DNA from: Neorhizobium sp. JUb45
GTDB lineage: Bacteria; Pseudomonadota; Alphaproteobacteria; Rhizobiales; Rhizobiaceae
Length of the DNA stretch: 64,000 bases
Direction: 5' to 3'
Assembly (NCBI RefSeq): GCF_004343585.1
Contig: NZ_SLYW01000007.1
Location: 124,001-188,000 of the forward strand
Each line of letters opens with the position of its first letter. Position 1 is the stretch's first letter. Positions 27,895-37,400 of this stretch are shown piece after piece. The notes beneath the pieces are model-generated. The model was not told the DNA's origin. It searched no databases and saw nothing but the letters and a program-made list of their open reading frames with translations. The position numbers were made by a program, and so were the translations under genes.

Positions 27895-28803
27895 TTAGCC
27901 TTCGTCACCGACCCAGTTTTTGATCTGGTCCGGGTGATCCGTGATATATTTTGCCACTGCCGCGTCGTAGGAGGTCGCTTGCGCGTCCGACATGCCGGCC
28001 TCGAGATCCGCGAGCGGTATTTTCATGCGCGACAGCAATTCGGCCGCAGCCGGATTGTCGGACTTGAAATCCTTGCGGGAAAGAATGTCGACATGCTCGG
28101 TGCCGCCGATCGCCTTTTTCGGATCGTCGATGTAGCGCATCTTGTATTTGCCAAACATCCAATGTGGGCTCCAGGCGGTTGCGACGAACCACTTTTCACC
28201 GCGATACGCACGATCGACCGACGACAGCATGCCGGCCTCGCTGGATATCTGCAGCTTGTAGCCGTCGAGTGCATAGTCTTTCAGCGCCTGCTGCGACATG
28301 CGCGTCAGGCCCGCACCCGGTTCCGTGCCCTGAATGGTGCCGGACAGCTTTTCCTGAACCTCGGGCTTCTTCAGGTCTTCGAAGGAGGCGATTTCGCTTT
28401 CGGGAACATAGGCCGGCACGACCCAGCCCTGCCTTGCGCCGTCATAGATCGTGCCAAGCGTTTCGACTCTGTCTTTGACCTTGCCGTAATAGTCGGCATG
28501 CGTCACCGGCAACCATGCCATCAGGATCGCGTCGAGATCACCGCGGCTGACCCCCTGATAAAGCGGTGCCACATCGGTCTGCACCAGTTCGACCTTCTGG
28601 CCGAGCTTGTCGTTGATCACCTTGGCGGCAAGCTTGGTGACGAATTCGGCATCGGACCATGGGGCGTATCCGAGTTTCACCGTCTTGGCATCCTGCGCCA
28701 TGGTCGGCAGTGCGGATGTGGCAAGGAGGGTGGCAGCAAGCCCGAGTGTGGCGCTAAGTGTCGTGCGGCGGGTAAGGCCGGTCTTGGAAAAGATATTCAG
28801 CAT
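27895..28803 (-). CDS. Betaine-type ABC transporter substrate-binding protein, copy 2 (OpuAC)
   Basis: This 302-residue periplasmic protein has a signal peptide (hydrophobic core LSATLGLAATLLATSALPTM, cleavage after AQ-type site near residue 37). The OpuAC/ProX body carries LGYAPWSDAEFVTKLAA, WLPVTHADYYGKV and an aromatic-rich WSPHWMFGKYKMRY, the residues that box quaternary ammonium groups. It is a close paralogue of the gene immediately upstream (about three quarters identical by eye), so the pair is a tandem duplication. Divergence at several pocket-adjacent positions could broaden the ligand range. AAGGAG precedes the chosen ATG at 28803; a longer frame to 28842 has no such site. Confidence 0.9.
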   Translation of the reverse strand: MLNIFSKTGLTRRTTLSATLGLAATLLATSALPTMAQDAKTVKLGYAPWSDAEFVTKLAAKVINDKLGQKVELVQTDVAPLYQGVSRGDLDAILMAWLPVTHADYYGKVKDRVETLGTIYDGARQGWVVPAYVPESEIASFEDLKKPEVQEKLSGTIQGTEPGAGLTRMSQQALKDYALDGYKLQISSEAGMLSSVDRAYRGEKWFVATAWSPHWMFGKYKMRYIDDPKKAIGGTEHVDILSRKDFKSDNPAAAELLSRMKIPLADLEAGMSDAQATSYDAAVAKYITDHPDQIKNWVGDEG

Positions 28804-28922
28804 GTGCTCTCCTTGTGGGAGGTCGGCAAGCGCTGCATCCACGCGGTTTTGGCGTGGAGGTAGCAGATTGCCTTAAATTTCTGGCTTCCAATGTGGAAGT
28901 TAAGGACTGGTGGCCGCAAAGC

Positions 28923-28959
28923 GTTCACGACCGCGCCGGTGAATGGCACGGTCGTGAAC
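28923..28959 (-). terminator. Hairpin between the tandem binding-protein genes
   Basis: GTTCACGACCG (28923-28933) and CGGTCGTGAAC (28949-28959) form a perfect 11-bp stem 9 bp past the stop of the first binding-protein gene. It may partly end transcription or protect the upstream message, lowering expression of the second copy. Confidence 0.6.
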
Positions 28960-28967
28960 GAGAAAAA

Positions 28968-29876
28968 TCAGCCCTTCTCGCCGACCCAGGTTTTGACCTG
29001 ATCCGGATGGTCCGCGATATATTTTGTCACGGCCTCGTCGTAGGAGGTTTCCTGCGCATTGAACATCGCAGCTTCAAGATCACCGAGCGGCAGCTTCATG
29101 CGCGACAGGAATGCGGCGGCCTCGGGGTTTTCGGTCTTGAAATCCTTGGAGGCGAGAATGTCGACATGTTCGGCTTCACCAAGCGACTTCTTCGGGTCGG
29201 CGATGTAACGCAGCTTGTACTTACCGAACATCCAGTGGGGGCTCCACGAGGTGGCGACGAACCATTTTTCGCCGCGCATCGCACGGTCGACAGTGGTCAG
29301 CATGCCGGCTTCACTGGAAATCTGCAGCTTGTAGTCGTCGAGCGCATAATCCTTGACCGCCTGCTGCGAAAGACGGGTCAGGCCGGCGCCAGGATCGATG
29401 CCCTGGATCGCCTTGGAAAGCTTTTCCTGCACTTCCGGCTTCTTCAGATCCTCGATCGAGGCAATCTCGCTTTCCGGAATGTAGGCGGGCACGACCCAGC
29501 CGAGCTTGGCGCCGTCGTAAACGGTACCGAGCGTTTCGACGCGGTTCTTCACCTTGTCGAAATAATCGGCATGGGTGGCCGGCAGCCAGGCCATCATCAT
29601 CGCGTCGATATCGCCACGGCTCACACCCTGATAGAGCGGCGCCACGTCGGTCTGCACCAGTTGCACCTTCTGGCCAAGCTTGTCGGTCATCAGCTTGGCG
29701 GCAAGCTTGGTCACGAATTCGGCGTCGGACCATGCGGCATAACCGAGCTTAACGGTCTTGGTTTCCTGCGCCATGGTTGGCAGGGCGGAGCCTGCAACCA
29801 GAGCGGCTGCAAGACCAAGCGTTGCGCCAAGAGTGGCACGGCGGGTGGTGCCGGTGGTGAAAAGCGTCTTCAACAT
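28968..29876 (-). CDS. Betaine-type ABC transporter substrate-binding protein, copy 1 (OpuAC)
   Basis: This 302-residue periplasmic protein has the same architecture as its downstream neighbour: a signal peptide (ATLGLAAALVAGSALPTM core), LGYAAWSDAEFVTKLAA, WLPATHADYFDKV, LGWVVPAYIPESEIAS and the aromatic WSPHWMFGKYKLRY. It would bind glycine betaine, proline betaine, choline or a related osmolyte for the OpuAB/OpuAA components encoded upstream. It lies 65 bp after the permease gene with a small hairpin in between. Ligand choice cannot be predicted from sequence alone. Confidence 0.9.
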   Translation of the reverse strand: MLKTLFTTGTTRRATLGATLGLAAALVAGSALPTMAQETKTVKLGYAAWSDAEFVTKLAAKLMTDKLGQKVQLVQTDVAPLYQGVSRGDIDAMMMAWLPATHADYFDKVKNRVETLGTVYDGAKLGWVVPAYIPESEIASIEDLKKPEVQEKLSKAIQGIDPGAGLTRLSQQAVKDYALDDYKLQISSEAGMLTTVDRAMRGEKWFVATSWSPHWMFGKYKLRYIADPKKSLGEAEHVDILASKDFKTENPEAAAFLSRMKLPLGDLEAAMFNAQETSYDEAVTKYIADHPDQVKTWVGEKG

Positions 29877-29904
29877 GCGTTCTCCTTACGGGAGGTTTGT
29901 GATC

Positions 29905-29921
29905 GCGGGTTCAGCACCCGC
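29905..29921 (-). terminator. Small hairpin between permease and binding-protein genes
   Basis: GCGGGT and ACCCGC pair around a 5-base loop in the 65-bp spacer after the permease stop. It is short and could act as an mRNA stabiliser or weak attenuator. Confidence 0.35.
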
Positions 29922-29941
29922 ATGGGTGGCGCGGGACTGGA

Positions 29942-30823
29942 TCAGGCGTTCGCCGTTGCCAGCTCCTCGCGCTCGGTCTTCTTGAAAAGCAGGCTCCAGA
30001 ATGCGGCGCGCGGCTTTCCGAGGCTCTGGGTGATGCGGTCGAGAATGACCGCCAGAATGACGACGGCAAGGCCGCCTTCGAAACCGGTGCCGACGTCGAG
30101 GCGCTGGATGCCCGTCAGAACCGTGTTGCCGATACCGCCGGCGCCGATCATCGAGGCAATCACCACCATCGACAGCGAAAGCATGATCGTCTGGTTGATG
30201 CCGGCCATGATCGAGGGCAGGGCGTTCGGCAGCTGCACCTTGAAGAGAAGCTGCGAAGAGGTGCAGCCAAAGGCGTTGCCGGCCTCGATGAATTCCTCAT
30301 GCACCTGCCGGATGCCGAGATTGGTGAGGCGCACCACCGGCGGCATGGCGAAGATGACGGTGGCGATGGCGCCCGGCACCGCGCCGAGACCAAAGAACAT
30401 CGCAGCCGGGATCAGGTAGACGAAGGCCGGCATGGTCTGCATCAGGTCGAGGATAGGGCGTGCAACGGCTGCAACGGAATCGCGGCGTGCCATGGCAATG
30501 CCGAGCGGCAGGCCGATGATCATCGCCATCAGCGTCGAGGCGATGACGAGAGCAAGCGTCTCCATCATGGCGTCCCAAAGTCCCATATGGCTGACCAGCC
30601 AGAGGGCGACACCGGTCAGGACGCCGAAACCGAAGCCGACACGCCACAGGGACAGCGCTACGAAAATCGCAATGCCGACCGGCATGGGCGTCGAAAGAAG
30701 GATGTTCTGGATGCCGGTCGTCACGAAGCCGATCATGGCTGCGATGAAATCGAGGGCGGGCGAAAAGTTGTCGAGGACGTAATTGACGGCTGCATCGATG
30801 CCGTCACCAATATCGAAATTCAT
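29942..30823 (-). CDS. Betaine-type ABC transporter permease (ProW/OpuAB)
   Basis: This 293-residue inner-membrane protein has about six helices. Family marks are the segment with MPVGIAIFVALSLWRVGFGFG, the GLPLGIAMARRDSVAAVARP stretch and the ATPase-contacting EAA loop EAGNAFGCTSSQLLFKVQLPN. It forms the osmolyte channel with the ATPase encoded 44 bp upstream. An amphipathic N-terminal segment of about 35 residues precedes the first helix, shorter than the ProW extension. The C-terminus ends in a charged tail. Confidence 0.92.
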   Translation of the reverse strand: MNFDIGDGIDAAVNYVLDNFSPALDFIAAMIGFVTTGIQNILLSTPMPVGIAIFVALSLWRVGFGFGVLTGVALWLVSHMGLWDAMMETLALVIASTLMAMIIGLPLGIAMARRDSVAAVARPILDLMQTMPAFVYLIPAAMFFGLGAVPGAIATVIFAMPPVVRLTNLGIRQVHEEFIEAGNAFGCTSSQLLFKVQLPNALPSIMAGINQTIMLSLSMVVIASMIGAGGIGNTVLTGIQRLDVGTGFEGGLAVVILAVILDRITQSLGKPRAAFWSLLFKKTEREELATANA

Positions 30824-30867
30824 GTCTGTCTCCGGTTATGGGCCGGTTAAAGGAAGTGGCGGCGCGA

Positions 30868-32100
30868 TCAGGAGGCGCGGTCGAGCGTTTCGAGCAGTGT
30901 CGATTTGCTGATGGAACCGAGATAACGCTTGTTGTCATCGATCACAGGCACGGGCCAGGGGCTGGCCGCCACCTTGCCAAGCACGTTGGACAACGGCTCG
31001 TCGGCGGCAATCGGCTCGATCTCGGACAGGAAGGCGCCGCGATAGGGGTCGGCCACTTTTTCGCGCATTTTTTCGACCAGCGAGGTCTGGCTGACGACGC
31101 CGTGATAGGTCTTGTCGCGGCCGAGGATGATCGCGTATTCTCGGTCAAAGTTCTTCATCCGCTCAAGAGCGGCGGCCGCCGTCGTGCCCTGACGCTCGAT
31201 GATGGTGATCTGCGTCTTGCGGGCCACGTCGCCGGCCTTGAAGACCTGAGAGACGTCGACATTGCGGAAGAACGACCGCACATAGTCATTGGCCGGGCTC
31301 ATGACGATTTCGTCCGGCGTGCCAACCTGCACGACATTGCCGTTCTGCATGATGCAGATGCGGTCGCCGATGCGCATCGCCTCGTCGAGGTCATGGCTGA
31401 CGAACACGATGGTGCGGCTGTGTTCCGATTGCAGGCGGACAAGTTCGTCCTGCATTTCGGTGCGGATCAGCGGGTCGAGCGCGGAAAACGCCTCGTCCAT
31501 CAGAAGCACGGTCGGTTCGCTGGCCAATGCGCGGGCAAGGCCCACACGCTGTTTCATGCCGCCGGAAAGCTGGTCCGGCTTGCTGTCGGCATAACCTTCA
31601 AGGCCAACCGCCTTCAGTGCTGCCATCGCCTTTTCGCGGCGCTCGCTCTCGCCGATGCCGGCAACTTCGAGGCCGAAAGCGGCGTTGTTCAGCACCGTGC
31701 GGTTCGGCAGAAGTGCAAACGACTGGAACACCATGCTGATCTCGCGGCGGCGCACGTCGATCAGTTCCCTGCGCGACATCTTGGTGATGTCCTTGCCATC
31801 GATCTCGATGGAGCCGGATGTCGGTTCGATCAGCCGGTTCAGAAGGCGAAGAAGAGTGGATTTGCCGGATCCCGACAGGCCCATGATGACGAAGATCTCG
31901 CCGGCCTTGATGTCGAATGTGGCATTGTTGACGCCCACCGAGCAGCCGGTCTGGGCGTGGATTTCCGATTTCGTCTTGCCGGCGCGGATCATTTCCAGCG
32001 CTTTTTCGGGACGTTCGCCGAAAATCTTGTAGACGTTGTTGATACTGATCTTGGTCGAAGCCGGCTCGGCCGACGCGTCATTTTCAGTTGTAAAAGCCAT
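30868..32100 (-). CDS. Betaine-type ABC transporter ATPase with CBS domains (ProV/OpuAA)
   Basis: This 410-residue ATPase has Walker A GLSGSGKST, signature LSGGMKQRVGLARAL, Walker B VLLMDEAFSALDP and an H-loop VSHDLDEAM, followed by a paired CBS module in the last 130 residues (ITIIERQGTTAAAALERM; WPVPVIDDNKRYLG). CBS domains in OpuA sense ionic strength, so osmotic gating is likely. The N-terminal YKIFGERPEKALEMI extension is typical of ProV. It is the first gene of the operon; the promoter must lie in the spacer upstream of 32100. Confidence 0.93.
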   Translation of the reverse strand: MAFTTENDASAEPASTKISINNVYKIFGERPEKALEMIRAGKTKSEIHAQTGCSVGVNNATFDIKAGEIFVIMGLSGSGKSTLLRLLNRLIEPTSGSIEIDGKDITKMSRRELIDVRRREISMVFQSFALLPNRTVLNNAAFGLEVAGIGESERREKAMAALKAVGLEGYADSKPDQLSGGMKQRVGLARALASEPTVLLMDEAFSALDPLIRTEMQDELVRLQSEHSRTIVFVSHDLDEAMRIGDRICIMQNGNVVQVGTPDEIVMSPANDYVRSFFRNVDVSQVFKAGDVARKTQITIIERQGTTAAAALERMKNFDREYAIILGRDKTYHGVVSQTSLVEKMREKVADPYRGAFLSEIEPIAADEPLSNVLGKVAASPWPVPVIDDNKRYLGSISKSTLLETLDRAS

Positions 32101-32601
32101 ACATTTCTGGGCCCGTGCTCGATAGCACGGACATACTCCTTGATGATAAATCCTCCGAAAAGGACAGCAGCGCTAGCCTTTCCGGAAGTCTTATGTGTTT
32201 CTTTGTCGCATACGATTGTGAATTTCTCAGCAGAAATTCTGACCGTCAGAATATACATCATGTACATTCGCAAAGGCCCGGAAAGTAATTCCGCGCATGC
32301 CGTGAGATTTTCCGATCTGTCGATCAGGAAATATGTCGAAGACGAGATCTATGTAGGGCGCTATACGAAAAGTGTCCATAAAAAAATCCCATTTGACGTA
32401 ATCACGGATGGGTTATGGAGCCGATCTTCTTCGCGGTGCATCGGGCGGAAGTCACTGCCCCATAGGCGTTTCCGGCCGGCGCGGCCATGCCGCGAAGCAG
32501 GCAATTTGGCGTGCGGTTTTGACGCGCCTGGAAGATGCCGGGCGCATGCGATGGCACGCATTGCGTGTGGATGGCCGTCGTTTCGGCCTACCGCGAGGCC
32601 G
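32101..32601. other. 500-bp intergenic region upstream of the betaine operon
   Basis: This stretch should carry the osmolyte operon promoter near its left end, where it is AT-rich (about 32140-32400). The right part (32400-32600) is GC-rich. The open frame 32408-32617 plus has no ribosome-binding site. A frame reading ITDGLWSR near 32400 faintly recalls the N-terminus of IS5-type transposases, but it breaks at once and I do not call an element. No gene is supportable. Confidence 0.4.
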
Positions 32602-35600
32602 TCAGGGCAGCTGGTGAATCTTTACTTGCGGCACCACAGTTTTAGCAATGTCGCAAAGATGTCTGTGGTGGGTGAGATAGATCACCTGGCCGACTTTCGA
32701 CATCTCGCCCAGCAGACGGAAAACCTCTTCCGAGCGTTGGTCGTCGAAGCTCTCCATGATGTCGTCGGCGATGAAGGGAACCGAGGGCCGCACCGCTGCA
32801 AACTCCTCGTAGCCTGCCAGCCGCAGCGCCAGATAAAGCTGGAATTGCGTGCCGGTGGACATGCTGTCGGCCAGTTTGGAGCTGCCGTCGCGCGCCACGC
32901 CGATGAGGATCTCCTTGTCGCGATCAACCTGCGTGGCAAGGCCGGAATAATTACCGCCGGTGATCAGGCGAAACGCTTCCGAAGCGCGGTTCATCATCGA
33001 GCTGCGGTGTTTTTCGCGGTAGATATGCAGGGCCTGTTCGGCCGCCAGAATGCCGGTCCTGAGTATCAGGTAGCGGGTTGCCAGATCCTCGATCTCCAGC
33101 AGGATCGTGCGTCTCTTGGCTTCGATCTGCGCCACCGCGTCGTCACCGCCGACAGCGTCCAGCTTGTCCTTGGCGCGGGTCATCTCAGCGTAAAGCTCGC
33201 GCGTCCTGTCGGTCAGGTCACCAATGCGGGTGGAAAGCTCTTCCGCTTCACGCTCGATGCTGCCGGCGTCGATCTCCGCCAACGCCTGAGCGGCATCCTC
33301 GAAACGCACCACCTGCATGCTCTGGGCGATCTGCGCCTTCAACTCGGCAATCCGCGTTTCGACCCGGTCGCGCTCTTTTGCCTGTTCCAGAAAGTTTTCG
33401 ACGGCTGCCAGCGTATCGGTGCCGAAATAGGCGGTGATCTTTGCTTTCTGGGCCTCATGCACGGCCAGTTCGGCCGCCAGTTCGGCGCGTTCGGCCTGCA
33501 GTTTTTCAAGATTTTCATGCCGCGTGGTGCGAGCCTGCTGTTCGCGCGTTGCGGCCTTCAGCCGGTCGAGCAGCTGGCTGGCAATCACCAGCGGGTCATC
33601 GACGCTGCCGTCATCATCCAGCTTGCGCAGCAGGCTGGAAATGTCGTCTCGGAACTGCGTCTGGTCACGCTCCATGGCGGTTACCCGCTGGGCAAGGTCC
33701 TGACGGTCCTTGAGGATGACCGGCAGTTTTGACAGCACAGAGAGGATTTCACGGATCGCCGCAACGGAGTCGGCCTTGTCCGCCAGCCACGTCTTCGAAA
33801 GTGCCTGCCGCCAGGCATCCTGCCAGGCATCTGCGCTGGTCTGCGCCTCTTCCCGATCACGTTCGCGCTCGGTGATATCGCGTGCAAGATCGGTGATGGA
33901 TTTTTCAAGCGCTGCCCGCGCATGCGCGCCGGCTTTGATGCGCGATATGAAATCGGCCGCACCGCGCGCCAGTTCGCTTGGGTTCAGCTGGTGAAGGCCA
34001 CGCGCTCCCGCCTCGGAAAGAGCGCGCTGCAATTCGGCGCTCACTCCATCCAGTTCGTCGCGGATGTCGGCAATGTCGGTTTGCACCTGCTGAAGCTGTG
34101 TCCACGCGGACAGTGCCTCGCTGCGGCGGGTCACCCAGCTTTCGAGGGCGGCGATACGCTCCATCGCATCGGTGTCGATGTCGGATGTATCTGGCAGAAG
34201 CGCGCCGATCTTTTCCGCCAGTGCCGCATGTTCGGTTTCCGCCTCGGCCAGCAGATCGCGCTGGTGGTGGATGGCGGCCTCGTTTTCCGCCGTCTTGCGG
34301 GCCAACTGCCGCAACTCGGCCAGCTCATGGGCGCGGGACAGGCGGCCGGCCGAAACGCCGTCATCGCGGCGCATCGCCTCTTCGAACTGTTTGGCCGTCT
34401 GCCCGTCGAGGGCTGCCAGATGCGCCTGCCATGCGGCATCACGCTCGCCACGGACGGCCTGCGCCTCGCCATCATCGATCGCGCCGCCGGCATTAAAGGC
34501 GGCCAGCCGTGCCTGTGTCGTCACCTGTTCGGTTTCCGTCTCGCGCAGGCGGGTGCGGTGTTCGTTCAAACGCCGGTCGATGGCCATGGCCTGTCCGCGC
34601 CATGTCTCGATCTGGCGGGTGTCGGCCGAGCGCGTTGCGGCAAGCGCCTCCATGTCGCCGGACCATGGCGCCAGCATGCCGATGCGGTTTTCGAGATTGC
34701 GCTGCAATTGGATACGGCCGCGCTCTTCCAGCGAAAGCCGTGATGGCAGGTCGGAACCGGTCAGGCGCGCAAGGGCCGCTTCCAGCCGTTCCAGAGCGAC
34801 GTCGTCGACGTCTTCTCCGGCGCCGTTCTGTGCCGATTGATTGTCCTGCAGGCGGTCCAGTGCATCGCGGCTGCGCTTCAGCTCGCGTTCGGCGGTCGAC
34901 AATTGCACGTCGATGCCGGAGCGTTTTTCGATCAGGTCCCGAATGATCGCCGTCGTCGAGGCCGGCAGCAGCAGAGCCTCGGCATCGTCATGGGGCGGGC
35001 GCTCCAGATCGGCCAGCAGCCGCGCCAGTGCGCCATCCTGTTCCGCCAGCGATTGCCGGCGCCGCGGCAGGTCGCTTTCCGCGGAACGGAAGCGGGCAAT
35101 GCCATCGGCCAGCATTTCGGCATGGGTGGCGATCAGCAATGCCTGTTCGTCCACCGCAATCGCTTCGATCTCGCGCTGTAGCTGCTCAAGGCCGCGATCC
35201 TTTTCCTGCAAAAGCGCCTGCAGGCGGGTTTCGTCGCGCACAAGCTGCGGCAGAAGCGCAAACCATTCGGCCGGCGGCCGCGGCAGTTCGGCCTGGGTGT
35301 TTGGATCGGTTTCAAGTCCGGCAAGCTGCAGAGACAGTGGCAGGGCCGTGAGGATGCGGTTCAGGCCGGCATGACGGGTGCGTGCCTGTGCCAGTTCGGC
35401 AGCAGCGCCATCATAATTGGTTTTCGCTGTTTCATGGCTGGCATTGAGGCTGGCATAGGCCGCCGCAAACGTGTCGATGGCATTGCGCTCTGCCTTCAGT
35501 GTTTCCAGTGCACGTTTCAGCTCGGCCATTTTCGAGGTCGAAGAGCGCTTTTTGTAAACGCTCGCCGCCTCGTCGCCGGCCGCTGCCAGCGCCTTGCTCA

Positions 35601-36078
35601 AGCCCGCAAGGCCGGAACTGGCGGAAAACAGCAATTCGCCCAGTTCGCCCTTGCTCTGGATGATGGCATTGCCGCCTTCCTCCAGCGATTTGTCGTCCAG
35701 CGAAAACATCGTGCGATAGGCATCGCGCGTCACGCCACCCAGCGCGCCCACCAGCAGCGCATCGTTGACCGGCGAACCGCGTCCATCGATCAGGCTGCCA
35801 GTGCGCTGTTTCAGTCGCGCCAGTTCGTGTTCGACGCCGTCGATGTCGAGCTGCGCACCGATCCGCATCGAACCGTAGGGATGCAGGAAATTGTATGGCG
35901 TCTGCGCGTGCATGCCGAACAGAAGGTCGAGATAGGCGGCAAGCGTGGTGGATTTGCCGGCTTCGTTGAGGCCGTAAACGATATGCAGGTCCGGCTGGCC
36001 GTCGGCCGCCTTCCCGAAATCGATCACATGGTCGGTGAACTTGCCGTAACGGGTGAGGTCCAGACGGTTGAGGCGCAT
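32602..36078 (-). CDS. YhaN-like AAA/SMC-type ATPase
   Basis: This 1158-residue protein has an SbcC/Rad50-like layout. An N-terminal ATPase half has Walker A YGLNEAGKSTTLAAY near residue 36. About 800 residues of heptad-rich coiled coil (many Glu/Arg/Ala) follow. The C-terminal half has the signature-like SMSTGTQFQLYLALRLA and Walker B PFIADDIMESFDD, with YLTHHRHL at the end. It likely works with the adjacent YhaO-like nuclease on DNA ends or structures. Its ATG overlaps the nuclease stop (ATGA), so the two are translationally coupled. B. subtilis YhaN/YhaO is the named relative. Confidence 0.85.
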   Translation of the reverse strand: MRLNRLDLTRYGKFTDHVIDFGKAADGQPDLHIVYGLNEAGKSTTLAAYLDLLFGMHAQTPYNFLHPYGSMRIGAQLDIDGVEHELARLKQRTGSLIDGRGSPVNDALLVGALGGVTRDAYRTMFSLDDKSLEEGGNAIIQSKGELGELLFSASSGLAGLSKALAAAGDEAASVYKKRSSTSKMAELKRALETLKAERNAIDTFAAAYASLNASHETAKTNYDGAAAELAQARTRHAGLNRILTALPLSLQLAGLETDPNTQAELPRPPAEWFALLPQLVRDETRLQALLQEKDRGLEQLQREIEAIAVDEQALLIATHAEMLADGIARFRSAESDLPRRRQSLAEQDGALARLLADLERPPHDDAEALLLPASTTAIIRDLIEKRSGIDVQLSTAERELKRSRDALDRLQDNQSAQNGAGEDVDDVALERLEAALARLTGSDLPSRLSLEERGRIQLQRNLENRIGMLAPWSGDMEALAATRSADTRQIETWRGQAMAIDRRLNEHRTRLRETETEQVTTQARLAAFNAGGAIDDGEAQAVRGERDAAWQAHLAALDGQTAKQFEEAMRRDDGVSAGRLSRAHELAELRQLARKTAENEAAIHHQRDLLAEAETEHAALAEKIGALLPDTSDIDTDAMERIAALESWVTRRSEALSAWTQLQQVQTDIADIRDELDGVSAELQRALSEAGARGLHQLNPSELARGAADFISRIKAGAHARAALEKSITDLARDITERERDREEAQTSADAWQDAWRQALSKTWLADKADSVAAIREILSVLSKLPVILKDRQDLAQRVTAMERDQTQFRDDISSLLRKLDDDGSVDDPLVIASQLLDRLKAATREQQARTTRHENLEKLQAERAELAAELAVHEAQKAKITAYFGTDTLAAVENFLEQAKERDRVETRIAELKAQIAQSMQVVRFEDAAQALAEIDAGSIEREAEELSTRIGDLTDRTRELYAEMTRAKDKLDAVGGDDAVAQIEAKRRTILLEIEDLATRYLILRTGILAAEQALHIYREKHRSSMMNRASEAFRLITGGNYSGLATQVDRDKEILIGVARDGSSKLADSMSTGTQFQLYLALRLAGYEEFAAVRPSVPFIADDIMESFDDQRSEEVFRLLGEMSKVGQVIYLTHHRHLCDIAKTVVPQVKIHQLP

Positions 36079-37343
36079 CAGTTTTCGTCTCGCTCGGCGC
36101 CGCTCAGGCGCGCGGTGATATCGTCGGTGCCGCTGACCAGCAGGTGATCGACAAAGCGATCGAACGCCGCTTCGTCGTCACCGGCAAAATGGCGGCTTTC
36201 GGCCGGCAGGTCGGCCAACATCTCGCGCACCATGTCGCGAATGTCGTCACGAAAACCGGGGCGGGCAGTCACGTCGGAGCGCATCAGCTGGCCAAGCTCG
36301 ATCACCGGATCGGCGCTCGCCTGTTCGGCCTCGCCGGGTGGCCTCACATCAAGTTCGAGCTTTTCGATCCATGTATCACCCAGCCGCTCGCCGCGCTGTT
36401 CGGCCTCTGTCAGCATCAGGTCGATATCGCGCCGCAGCCGGAAGGACAGCGGCGTTTCGCCGGTCAGCCGCAAACGCGCCACCAGATGTGTGGAGGCTGT
36501 TTTTGTCCGCTGGTCGGCAAGCGCCGTTTCGATAGCCGCCGCTGCATCCCGCCATTCGGTCAGACCGGCCAGATCGACGGGAATACGCTCGAACTGCGCA
36601 ATGCTCGTCAGCCGCTCCTCGACGGTGACGCTGCGGTCATCGGCGATCGTCACCAGCGAAACGGTTTTTGCTCCGGCCTCGTTGATGTCGCGTCCCTGCG
36701 GCATGCCGGGCATGATCACCGTGCGGGTGCCGGCATGCTGGGTGCGTTGATGGATATGGCCGAGCGCCCAGTAATCGAAACCGGCCGCATGCAGGTCGGC
36801 TGTGCTGCAGGGGGCGTAGACATCATGGCCGGGCGCGCCGGCAAGGCTGGTATGCATGATGCCGATATTCACGGCGCCTGCGACCGGCGGCCTGTATTTC
36901 GGCAGAAGCGGATCGGGCGCCTGCGGTTTGGCAAAGCTCAGGCCGTGGATGGCGACGGCAAGGCCGTTCGCTTCCGTCTCGATTACCTCCGCACGCCCGC
37001 CAAAAATCTTGACGCTCGGCGGCAGAACCAGTTCCTGGGTGATGCGGGAAAGCGCGTCGTGGTTGCCACGGATGGTGTAGGTGGCAATGCCGGCCTGATG
37101 CAGCCGCTCCATCTGCCCGCCCAGAAACCGCGCCGTCTTCATCGACGTCTGGTCGCCGTCGTAGAGATCGCCGGCAATCACCAGCGCATCCACCTGTTCC
37201 TCAAGGCAGAGATCGACGATGGCGATCAGTGCCTGCCGGGTCGAATTGCCGATCAGTTCCGCAAGCTCGCCATTGCGCAAGGCCAGCGAACGAAGCGGGG
37301 AATCGAGATGGATGTCGGCGGTGTGGACGAAGCGAAAAGGCAT
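36078..37343 (-). CDS. YhaO-like DNA repair exonuclease (calcineurin-type phosphoesterase)
   Basis: This 421-residue Mre11/SbcD-type metallophosphoesterase has all expected metal motifs: DIHLD near residue 10, VIAGDLYDG near 55, IRGNHDA near 95, an isolated histidine in IMHTSL and GHIHQ near 195. It would cleave DNA in partnership with the YhaN-like ATPase. The C-terminal 150 residues form the capping and partner-binding region. The start ATG is preceded by a modest purine-rich sequence. The pair is transcribed away from the gluconokinase, 57 bp downstream of that gene's stop on the same strand. Confidence 0.88.
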   Translation of the reverse strand: MPFRFVHTADIHLDSPLRSLALRNGELAELIGNSTRQALIAIVDLCLEEQVDALVIAGDLYDGDQTSMKTARFLGGQMERLHQAGIATYTIRGNHDALSRITQELVLPPSVKIFGGRAEVIETEANGLAVAIHGLSFAKPQAPDPLLPKYRPPVAGAVNIGIMHTSLAGAPGHDVYAPCSTADLHAAGFDYWALGHIHQRTQHAGTRTVIMPGMPQGRDINEAGAKTVSLVTIADDRSVTVEERLTSIAQFERIPVDLAGLTEWRDAAAAIETALADQRTKTASTHLVARLRLTGETPLSFRLRRDIDLMLTEAEQRGERLGDTWIEKLELDVRPPGEAEQASADPVIELGQLMRSDVTARPGFRDDIRDMVREMLADLPAESRHFAGDDEAAFDRFVDHLLVSGTDDITARLSGAERDEN

Positions 37344-37400
37344 GAAGTGACTCGCAATATGTGCCGCACTATAGGCCGGAACGCGTCGCGCGCACCAGCA

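Noticed and set aside
32408..32617. Possible small gene or transposase remnant
   Set aside because: Resemblance is a few residues only, with no ribosome-binding site; kept as a weak observation.
30838..33732. 964-residue plus-strand open frame opposite the betaine ATPase and YhaN-like genes
   Set aside because: It runs across two real minus-strand genes and an intergenic region and has no recognisable motif.
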